Below, in pieces: positions 1-4,898 of a stretch of DNA of 6,729 bases. The notes under the pieces are model-generated. The model was not told where the DNA came from. It searched no databases and saw nothing but the letters and a program-made list of their open reading frames with translations. This stretch comes from Myxococcales bacterium (GTDB lineage Bacteria > Myxococcota_A > Bradymonadia > UBA4248): the NCBI GenBank assembly GCA_004554395.1, contig SFMP01000089.1, positions 1 to 6,729 of the forward strand, read 5' to 3'. Made by a program: the position numbers and the translations under genes. Every line of letters starts with the position of its first letter. The first letter of the stretch is position 1.

Positions 1-161
1 TGCATTAACCGTTCCATAGCCAGCTTTAGTCCCTCCTGCATTGTCTCGTAAACATCGGAGGCATTGTAGCCGTCCTGTTGTGATGCCATCGCTGCAATCA
101 GCGACTGGGCCAGTTGTTCCATTTCGGGTTTTGGTTTCGGTTTGCGTTTACGTTCTGCCAT
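1..161 (-). CDS. Transposase N-terminus, IS256/Mutator-like (partial)
   Basis: An open frame starts at the ATG complementary to 159-161 and runs off the left edge after 53 codons. It is preceded on the minus strand by AAAGGAG (169-175) with a 7-base spacer, an excellent ribosome binding site that fixes the start. The peptide begins MAERKRKPKPKPEMEQLAQ, a very basic head, followed by a helical, Met-rich stretch (YETMQEGLKLAMERLM at the window edge). IS256-family transposases commonly start with a short basic segment and a helix ending in an 'L...ML.AE...HLGYE' block; the visible part fits the stretch just before that block. The DDE catalytic residues would lie outside the window, so they cannot be checked. 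Its role would be cut-and-paste or copy-out transposition of the element bounded near 248. Another DDE transposase family, or a different basic N-terminus, remains possible. Confidence 0.55.
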   Translation of the reverse strand, partial: MAERKRKPKPKPEMEQLAQSLIAAMASQQDGYNASDVYETMQEGLKLAMERLM

Positions 162-175
162 GTCTAAGCTCCTTT

Positions 176-212
176 GCACTCAAGCATGTATCCTTATAAC
201 AAACTTGAGTGC
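176..212 (-). promoter_or_regulatory. Hairpin next to the transposase ribosome binding site
   Basis: GCACTCAAG (176-184) and CTTGAGTGC (204-212) are perfect 9-base inverted arms separated by 19 bases. In the transposase mRNA the 3' arm ends immediately before the AAAGGAG ribosome binding site (169-175). The minus strand also has a TATAAG hexamer between the arms, so a transcript starting within the loop would lack the 5' arm, while a read-through transcript from the host gene would fold. Several insertion sequences use this arrangement to limit translation from impinging transcripts. The dyad is directly visible; the regulatory role is inferred. Confidence 0.45.
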
Positions 213-218
213 TTGTTT

Positions 219-248
219 GGGAGTTTACACAAAATAATTTACACCCCC
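219..248 (-). repeat. Putative terminal inverted repeat of the insertion sequence
   Basis: This A/T-rich 30-base stretch is bounded by C-run and G-run edges. On the minus strand it reads G5, GTGTAAA, TTATTTT, GTGTAAA, then CTCCC. The two identical GTGTAAA words 14 bases apart look like repeated transposase contacts. It lies at the junction between integrase-like and transposase-side sequence, where a terminal repeat should be. Its partner at the other end of the element is outside the window, so calling it a terminal inverted repeat is inference. Confidence 0.55.
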
Positions 249-528
249 ACAGGGTACGCTTACACGCATACTGGTCGATGTAGTAGGCGATATCTTTGAC
301 CGGGTTAATCTTGGCGTCCAGTTCCTCTCTCGCTTTCTGCACCTTCTCGTAAAACACGCGGTCACTATCGTCTGGCTCAAGAGGAACAGTGACAAAAAGA
401 TCTACCATCTTCCCACCATCCTTCTTCGTTCCACGCAGAACGTACCGAACCCCAGCTGCCGTGCGCTTTTTATAAAGCCCCTTAACTTTCGGAAACTCAG
501 TGTTTCTTTTCACCATGACACAATCTCC

Positions 529-547
529 TTGTACAAAAAGTGTCCAA
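529..547. promoter_or_regulatory. Imperfect dyad upstream of int: candidate att core or operator
   Basis: TTGTACAAAAAGTGTCCAA consists of two 7-base inverted arms (one mismatch) around a 5-base centre. It lies 13 bases upstream of the integrase start and overlaps the edge of its ribosome binding site. Tyrosine recombinase core sites have this general form: short inverted arms flanking an overlap of about 5-8 bases, often near int. An autoregulatory operator would look the same. The second attachment copy is not in the window. Confidence 0.3.
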
Positions 548-690
548 ATCCGGGTCAGCTAGAGGCTCGAAATCCGACTCTCGGCGTGTGATTATGAACG
601 CCATCCGAAACGATGTTTCGTCAGTGCCCTAGCCCCAATCGGTTTGATATGGACGGTAGTAGTGAGATGTGCGTGATTAACTTTTTTTAT
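548..690. other. Intergenic stretch, no gene seen
   Basis: No convincing frame or RNA gene is visible. The only local structure I see is CGAAAC-GAT-GTTTCG (606-620), a perfect 6-base dyad with a 3-base loop. The stretch around 565-590 (CTCGAAATCC) superficially resembles a tRNA T-loop but does not fold into an arm. This is the likely transition zone between imported DNA on the left and host chromosome on the right. Confidence 0.5.
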
Positions 691-774
691 GGGGCGGGCA
701 TGTAGCGAGCGCCCTGAAAGGGCGCCAGAACACAGCCCGAGGTGTAGCGTAGCGCAACCCCGGGATCTTGGGGC
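691..774. repeat. REP-like pair of GC-rich hairpins with a shared loop
   Basis: Three dyads are packed here. GGGCG (692-696) pairs with CGCCC (710-714). GCGCCCT (709-715) pairs with AGGGCGC (719-725) across a GAA loop. CCCGAGGT (736-743) pairs with ACCCCGGG (757-764) with one mismatch. The loops of the first and third contain nearly the same word: GTAGCGAGCGC (702-712) and GTAGCGTAGCGC (744-755). CCCC (758-761) can alternatively pair with GGGG (770-773). This is the look of a dispersed REP/BIME-type palindromic element. Similar 'GCGCTACGC...CCCGGG' elements are, from memory, abundant in several bacterial phyla. Any peptide read through it is spurious. No transposase that could mobilise it is in the window. 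Confidence 0.6.
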
Positions 775-855
775 AAAATGCGAATGCCGATGTAATTATC
801 GTTGCAAGGCGTTTGGCGGATGGTGTAGATTAGCGACGGCGTGGGGCGCATTGAT

Positions 856-886
856 TTGTTCAAGACCGTACTTACTTCTGTATTAT
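856..886 (+). promoter_or_regulatory. Weak candidate promoter for the RING-TerD gene
   Basis: TTGTTC (856-861) and TATTAT (881-886) are separated by 19 bases, a little longer than ideal for a sigma-70-type promoter. Transcription would start near 893 and give a leader of about 54 bases before the ATG at 947. A small dyad, ATCGAC (887-892) and GTCGAT (905-910), would sit at the start of that leader. Evidence is limited to hexamer similarity in an AT-richer patch upstream of the gene. The rest of 775-946 shows nothing else I can support. Confidence 0.25.
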
Positions 887-946
887 ATCGACAAAACCTA
901 GTCGGTCGATTTCCCCGCGCCATTTTTGATTTTGGGAGTATGGACG

Positions 947-3766
947 ATGGCGCACCCAGATTTTGAGGAACTCGATGGCAGGAATGCAATTCGATATTAC
1001 TTTTTAGAACGGCACCACAAATGTTTTGATCCCGATGATGTCGAATTTTCTTCGGTGAAGATCGAAGAGAATGAATTATTGGCGGCCGATATCATTTTGG
1101 GAGAATACGGTTTTGCGTTGGATTATGGCCTCCGCGAGCGCGTTTCGAGGTATACGGCGGCGACGTTTGCTGCGTGGGTGACGTATATGGGGGCGGCGCT
1201 TCGTAGCGTTTGCAATCGTTATGATGATTTTTTGCCGATGTATGTCGATTTTCCGCGTCAGGTGCCGCGCGATACGTATGAAGAGTGGGTTCGTCGCGTG
1301 TGTGGTGCGTATCAGGTGCCGGGTTTGCCGTGTTTATATTGTGGTTATGATGGCGCGATGGTCGAGGTTTTGCCGTGTCATCACGTGATTTGTGGGCATT
1401 GTTTCGATATGACGAAATATCGTGCGTGCCCGATTTGTCAGCGTCATATCGACAATGCGCCGGCGGCGGCTGTTCGTGCGCCCAATGCGATCGAGGCGGG
1501 AGTGGAAAAGCGCCTGTTTTATGGGGGTATAGATGCGGCGCAAGAATCTTGTATGCAATCGCAAGAATCTTGTACGTATATCGTGCCGCGCGATGATTTA
1601 TACAAAGCGGCTCGCATTGAGTTTATACAATTATGTGGGGCTACGCAGCCATTGCACGAGTCGCAGAGTGAGTTTATGCGTCACTGTTGCGAGGCTTATG
1701 GCGACGATATATATCAATGGTTGCCGCCGACGATCGTATTGCGAGAGACGATAGCGGTCGTTTTTGGTGCGCTCATGAAATTGGGTGGGTCGCCCGATTT
1801 GTGGGTGTTACACGCGCAGCGTTATATGAAAACGGCGACCGACGTTTTGCGTTTGATTGCCGTATTATCGGGCGCGAAACCGACGATCGAGAAGGTTCGG
1901 CATGTGCGTAGCGTGCCCAATAGCATCGTCAAGACGGGGATATTTGGCGACCCCGAGAAGTTGCACTACGACGATCGCACGCGATATGAATTATATCAAT
2001 GCGAAGAAGATAATTCATTAAAAGAGCCCGAATTGTTGCGATTTTATTATATGTCGTCGGTGTTTAAGCCGGCGCGCATGTCGCGATCCGATCGGAGGCG
2101 CATATTGGCGTTGCTCGAGTCGTATCCCGAGCAGGCACTCTATGACGATATGCATCGGTATCGCGCGGTTTGGGTACGTTTGGGCGAAGTGTTGCATCCG
2201 TCGGAGTATGCGCGGCGCTACCCAAAAGTCGAGCGCGTTTTTGCGAGTTTGCGCAAGAAGTTGGTCAATGGCGCGAGTTTGGTACGGCGGCAAACGTGGC
2301 AGAGCAAAGTCGAGGCGGCGTTGCGCGATCGTAGAATCGACGATGCCGTGTCGATGCTCGCCGAACGACCTGGCGAGTTTGCACGAAAATTGAGCCGTCT
2401 CATCGCCATCGTCGGGGAAAACGACGATGATAACGCAAAGAATGTGACAAAGAGTAATATTATTAATCACATTATAAATTTTGTAAAGAAAAGTTGCGAT
2501 TCAGACAAATACAGTGATTTTATTGAAACGGCGACGCGCGTCGTCGTGAGCGTGCCGACGCCGTTGTTGTTGACATTATATCATCAACTGAAGTTGCGCG
2601 AATCGCCGATTGAATTGCGATTTTTCGAGCCCAAATCGAAAGACAATGTCCGCTATTGCAAGCGCGATGTGCGGTCGCCACTCGATGCAAATATGACACG
2701 GCCTATACGGCAAGCCATATTGCATGAAATACTCGCGCGATTTGCGCAGAATCGGCATTTCGAGACGTGCACGATCGATTCGTCGCTCGATGCGATTGTG
2801 ATGCCGCGAGCGGCGGCAAGGTCGCGCGATACATCGGCGCAATTGGGGCTTGGAAGTCGCGTTTCGTTCGACACAAAGCCCGGTGATATAGTGCGATTGT
2901 TTTTATATTGGTGTCAGAAGTCGCCCGATTGCCGAGTCGATCTCGACCTTTCGGTCGTTTTTTTCGATCCCAAATGGAACAAAGTTGGCGAATGTACATA
3001 TTTTAATTTGACTTGCGATCACGACGGGCAAACGTATGCCGAGCATTCGGGCGATAGGCAAGATGCACCGCCGCCCGAGGGCGCAAGTGAATTTATCGAT
3101 ATCGATGCAAAGGTGGCGAAGGCGGCTGGCGCGCGATATGTCGTCGCTACTGTTTTGTGTTATAATGGTGGTATATCGTTCGACGATTTGACGGCGGCAT
3201 ATACGGGAATGATGATTCGCAGCGATGCCAAAGCGGCGGTTTATGACCCTAGAACGGTGACACATCGGTTTGCAATCAGTGGGCAATATCGCGGTTATGT
3301 GCCGATTGTGTTCGATTTGGTCGACTCGGAAATCATCGTCGCCGACGCGTCGATTTCGCAACGATCGTCGGGTAATGTCAATACGCTCTCTGCGTCGAAA
3401 GAGCTCTTCGAAACGCTCGCCAATGTCGTACCGTATTCGCGGCATTTGGCGTATCCATCGCGTTATGAAATTGCATGTATGCATGCGGCGGCGCGATGTG
3501 AGCGTGTAATAGTGCGGCTGGCGGGTGGCAAAGCTGCGCTCTATAGCCGTGGGGCGGGCGAATCCGATGTGGCGTTTTATCGTCGCATGATCGAACGCAA
3601 GCCCGATTCGACGTTTGACGCATTCGAGCCGTCGCCGACGCCGCCGGCGACGCCAAGTTTGGCGTTTTTGTTGCGCGGCGATATGGTGTTTGCTCAGGCG
3701 AGCGAAACGTCGATCGTCTTTGCCGAGCGTTCGGTGGGAAGCGTCGATTGGGCGTTGATCTACTGA
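947..3766 (+). CDS. RING finger and TerD-domain protein, MXAN_6230/SCO0854-like
   Basis: This gene encodes a 939-residue protein. The ATG at 947 is chosen because GGGAG (934-938) precedes it by 8 bases; a TTG at 926 would add seven residues but would place that site inside the gene. Residues 129-164 form a complete C3HC4 RING: C129, C132, C144, H146, C149, C152, C161 and C164, ending in CPIC. The middle (about 200-640) looks alpha-helical and contains LHPSEYARRYP (416-426) and RPGEFARKLSR, which I recall as conserved in the MXAN_6230/SCO0854 RING family. From about residue 640 there is a TerD-like domain: VDLDLS (664-669), HSGD (700-703) and EFIDID (715-720). The paired aspartates resemble TerD calcium-binding positions. 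There is no signal peptide, so it is probably cytoplasmic. RING folds bind two zinc ions and often serve E2-ubiquitin ligation in eukaryotes; TerD domains belong to tellurite and stress-response systems. The function of this family is unknown to me. No ter operon partner or ubiquitin-like gene is adjacent. Confidence 0.85.
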   Translation: MAHPDFEELDGRNAIRYYFLERHHKCFDPDDVEFSSVKIEENELLAADIILGEYGFALDYGLRERVSRYTAATFAAWVTYMGAALRSVCNRYDDFLPMYVDFPRQVPRDTYEEWVRRVCGAYQVPGLPCLYCGYDGAMVEVLPCHHVICGHCFDMTKYRACPICQRHIDNAPAAAVRAPNAIEAGVEKRLFYGGIDAAQESCMQSQESCTYIVPRDDLYKAARIEFIQLCGATQPLHESQSEFMRHCCEAYGDDIYQWLPPTIVLRETIAVVFGALMKLGGSPDLWVLHAQRYMKTATDVLRLIAVLSGAKPTIEKVRHVRSVPNSIVKTGIFGDPEKLHYDDRTRYELYQCEEDNSLKEPELLRFYYMSSVFKPARMSRSDRRRILALLESYPEQALYDDMHRYRAVWVRLGEVLHPSEYARRYPKVERVFASLRKKLVNGASLVRRQTWQSKVEAALRDRRIDDAVSMLAERPGEFARKLSRLIAIVGENDDDNAKNVTKSNIINHIINFVKKSCDSDKYSDFIETATRVVVSVPTPLLLTLYHQLKLRESPIELRFFEPKSKDNVRYCKRDVRSPLDANMTRPIRQAILHEILARFAQNRHFETCTIDSSLDAIVMPRAAARSRDTSAQLGLGSRVSFDTKPGDIVRLFLYWCQKSPDCRVDLDLSVVFFDPKWNKVGECTYFNLTCDHDGQTYAEHSGDRQDAPPPEGASEFIDIDAKVAKAAGARYVVATVLCYNGGISFDDLTAAYTGMMIRSDAKAAVYDPRTVTHRFAISGQYRGYVPIVFDLVDSEIIVADASISQRSSGNVNTLSASKELFETLANVVPYSRHLAYPSRYEIACMHAAARCERVIVRLAGGKAALYSRGAGESDVAFYRRMIERKPDSTFDAFEPSPTPPATPSLAFLLRGDMVFAQASETSIVFAERSVGSVDWALIY
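1540..1574 (+). repeat. In-frame 21-base tandem duplication inside the RING-TerD gene
   Basis: GCAAGAATCTTGTA occurs at 1540-1553 and again at 1561-1574, a period of exactly 21 bases (seven codons). It encodes two QESC motifs in the segment QESCMQSQESC, just after the RING finger in what looks like a linker. Exact identity at the nucleotide level suggests a recent small duplication. The new cysteines are additional to the eight RING ligands. Confidence 0.7.
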
Positions 3767-3774
3767 TCCGATGA

Positions 3775-3815
3775 ATCGATGCGCTGAGTTAATATGAGTT
3801 AATATATCGATGCGC
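3775..3815. repeat. Nested 10-base direct repeats between convergent genes
   Basis: The 67-base gap between the RING-TerD and TPR stop codons contains ATCGATGCGC (3775-3784), one T, GAGTTAATAT (3786-3795), GAGTTAATAT again (3796-3805), and ATCGATGCGC again (3806-3815). The order is A-t-B-B-A with all copies perfect. I see no hairpin plus T-run that would act as a terminator for either gene. It could be a slippage product, a protein-binding site, or a small dispersed repeat. Confidence 0.7.
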
Positions 3816-3833
3816 GGTGGGGGAGGGCTTGCG

Positions 3834-4547
3834 CTAGTCTTTATATGAAATCGTTTCGAGTGCCATGGGCGTGTGCACGTCGGTTTGGTGGGCGACGAGG
3901 ATATCGGCGTAATCGACGAGGTCTGGGTATTGGAGTGCGCATGCTTCGTAGTCGGCATAAGTTGTTTTGTGGCGACAGTAGTCGTAGGCGGCTAGGCAGA
4001 GTGCATAGATGCCGTCTTCGGTGCGCAGCGATTCGAATTGCGCCATAATTTTGAGCAAGTCGGGGTCGTCGATTTGGTTCAAGGCGATCCGTGCGACGGC
4101 GTATTCGATGAGGAAATCGCGGGCGTCGACCGACGCCGCCGAGATGTACGCGGCTTTGAGTGGATCGAGTGCCGAAAGTGCCAATTCGTGGTGTGCATAG
4201 GCATTGAGCAACGCCGCGATATCGATGCGTAGCGACGATGGGGGCGCGTCGAGTGCGAGTGCCGAGTCGATATCGGCGAGTGCCTTTTCGGTCATGTCGT
4301 AGCGCAATAAGACGGTGGCGCGACCGTAGAATCCCCATGGATTGTGGTGATTGAGGATGAGCAGGCGGACGTAGTATTCGAGGGCGATTTCGAGGGCGTC
4401 GATGGCTAGAGCGCAGTTGGCAATGCCCAAGACGACGTCTTCGTCGTTGGGGGTTTGCGCATATAATTCGCGGTATTTCTCAAGTGCCCCGACGATGTCG
4501 CCCGAAGTTTCAAGATTTCTCGCTGTTTCTAGTGCCGACATCGCCAT
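3834..4547 (-). CDS. Tetratricopeptide-repeat (TPR) protein, function unknown
   Basis: The chosen frame starts at the ATG complementary to 4545-4547 and encodes 237 residues ending at TAG (3834-3836). The first ~130 residues are helical TPR-type repeats: about 5-38 (ETARNLETSGDIVGALEKYR, with the usual G and A..KY pattern), 39-70 (CALAIDALEIALEYYVRLL), 71-103 (WGFYGRATVLLRYDMTEKAL) and a weaker one at 107-135. The C-terminal 100 residues are helical without an evident motif. There is no signal peptide or membrane segment. TPRs are protein-protein adaptors, so a partner-binding role is likely, but no partner is indicated. The start is uncertain: no good ribosome binding site precedes 4547, and a second ATG (4541) follows two codons later. 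The frame stays open upstream to 4907, but that extension has no TPR character and would overlap the next gene's start. It converges on the RING-TerD gene with a 67-base gap. Confidence 0.8.
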   Translation of the reverse strand: MAMSALETARNLETSGDIVGALEKYRELYAQTPNDEDVVLGIANCALAIDALEIALEYYVRLLILNHHNPWGFYGRATVLLRYDMTEKALADIDSALALDAPPSSLRIDIAALLNAYAHHELALSALDPLKAAYISAASVDARDFLIEYAVARIALNQIDDPDLLKIMAQFESLRTEDGIYALCLAAYDYCRHKTTYADYEACALQYPDLVDYADILVAHQTDVHTPMALETISYKD

Positions 4548-4623
4548 ATCGATAAAATCGCCATCACGGAAAGAGAAAAGAGCGCATAAACATTTGCGCA
4601 CGAACGATCCGCACATTGGCAGA

Positions 4624-4638
4624 CGCTCGAATCGAGCG
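4624..4638. promoter_or_regulatory. Perfect 15-base palindrome, candidate operator
   Basis: CGCTCGAATCGAGCG has 7-base arms around a single central A. It lies 77 bases upstream of the TPR start and about 260 bases upstream of the debranching-enzyme start. The form fits a dimeric repressor site. No regulator gene is present in the window to pair it with. Confidence 0.35.
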
Positions 4639-4648
4639 CATTCATAAT

Positions 4649-4686
4649 GGGCAATAGTGTGAGGGGCAAATTTTGAGACTTTGCCC
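4649..4686. promoter_or_regulatory. Three GGGCAA half-sites including a perfect dyad
   Basis: GGGCAA (4649-4654) and GGGCAAA (4664-4670) are direct repeats with starts 15 bases apart. TTTGCCC (4680-4686) is the inverted third copy, making a perfect 7-base dyad with the second across 9 bases. No T-run follows on either strand, so a terminator is unlikely. A cluster of binding half-sites or an RNA hairpin are both possible. Confidence 0.35.
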
Positions 4687-4824
4687 GTCGGCATTGAGGC
4701 GCATATTTGTAACGCATTTTTCGAGGCTTTGGTGGTGCAAAAGGTGTGATTGATGCGTGATTTGCGTGGCGTCGTATGCTTGTATTTTGTGGGATAATTC
4801 AGTAATAAACGGTTTTTTTGCCGT

Positions 4825-4843
4825 TGCGTACAAATCGTACGCA
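4825..4843. promoter_or_regulatory. Dyad upstream of the debranching-enzyme gene
   Basis: TGCGTACAAATCGTACGCA has perfect 7-base arms around AAATC. It ends 55 bases before the GTG start at 4899. A second dyad, AACGG (4808-4812) with CCGTT (4821-4825), abuts it, sharing one base. The position suits an operator over or just downstream of the promoter, or a 5'-leader hairpin. The symmetry is visible; the role is inferred. Confidence 0.4.
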
Positions 4844-4898
4844 GGGGATGGATAGCGGTATTTCGCGCGATGATGCGATGGGAATAGGGAGGCGAGTC

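Larger units (their letters stand above)
1..248 (-). mobile_element. Partial insertion sequence, IS256/Mutator-like (5' end)
   Basis: The window opens inside an insertion sequence whose transposase reads leftward and leaves the window. The outer end lies near 248: from there leftward the minus strand starts with a run of G, then GTGTAAA, seven A/T bases, and GTGTAAA again. Ends of this style (a G-run followed by TGTAAA words) are, from memory, common in IS256-family elements. The end falls inside an integrase-like reading frame, and sequence character changes across it, which supports an insertion point at about 248/249. If the family call is right, an 8-9 base target duplication would be expected, so bases from 249 rightward (ACAGGGTA) should recur at the unseen far end. 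The family is inferred from the end sequence and the transposase N-terminus; only one end is visible. Confidence 0.65.
148..516 (-). pseudogene. Tyrosine integrase N-terminal fragment, disrupted by the insertion sequence
   Basis: The frame starts at the ATG complementary to 514-516, behind AAGGAG (525-530) with an 8-base spacer. The first 89 codons (516 to 250) look like the N-terminal, DNA arm-binding part of a phage or island tyrosine integrase: FPKVKGLYKKRTAAGVRYVL, then a polar stretch, an EKVQKAREELDAKI helix, and VKDIAYYIDQY, which resembles the first helix of the core-binding domain. From codon 90 (W90, position 249) the frame reads into the insertion sequence and ends at 148 after about 33 residues with no integrase character, including four cysteines. 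The catalytic domain (R...HxxR...Y) is absent from the window. It may persist beyond the far end of the insertion, but the enzyme is very probably inactive. The integrase call rests on sequence feel, not on catalytic motifs. Confidence 0.6.
4548..4898. promoter_or_regulatory. Divergent intergenic region rich in inverted repeats
   Basis: These 351 bases separate the starts of the minus-strand TPR gene and the plus-strand debranching-enzyme gene, so both promoters should lie here. I cannot name a convincing -35/-10 pair. GATAAT (4793-4798) is the best -10-like hexamer on the plus strand but lacks a good -35. Visible dyads are GCGCA/TGCGC (4582-4599), a perfect palindrome at 4624-4638, GGGCAAA/TTTGCCC (4664-4686), AACGG/CCGTT around seven T (4808-4825), and a 7-base-arm dyad at 4825-4843. 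Minus-strand frames crossing it are long but look non-coding. Confidence 0.5.

Noticed and set aside
560..600. tRNA-like stretch as an island integration site
   Set aside because: A CTCGAAATCC string resembles a T-loop, but flanking bases do not form T-arm or acceptor stems on either strand.
926..946. TTG start giving a seven-residue longer RING-TerD protein
   Set aside because: The GGGAG site at 934-938 is correctly spaced for ATG 947 and would lie inside the longer frame.
687..989. Minus-strand 100-codon and plus-strand 70-codon (689-901) frames across the REP-like region
   Set aside because: Both read through the palindromic repeat and have no ribosome binding site or protein-like composition. 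This is typical of spurious small genes called in repeats.
2018..2470. Minus-strand frame of 150 codons inside the RING-TerD gene
   Set aside because: Antisense shadow; the plus strand encodes recognisable family motifs through the same stretch.
2903..3958. Long minus-strand frame of 351 codons
   Set aside because: It lies antisense to the TerD region of the RING-TerD gene and overlaps the 3' end of the TPR gene. Its product is Arg/His/Ile-rich with no domain, as expected for an antisense shadow in codon-biased DNA.
3841..4338. Minus-strand Arg-rich 165-codon frame over the TPR gene
   Set aside because: It is a frame-shifted reading of the TPR gene with repetitive Arg content and no domain.
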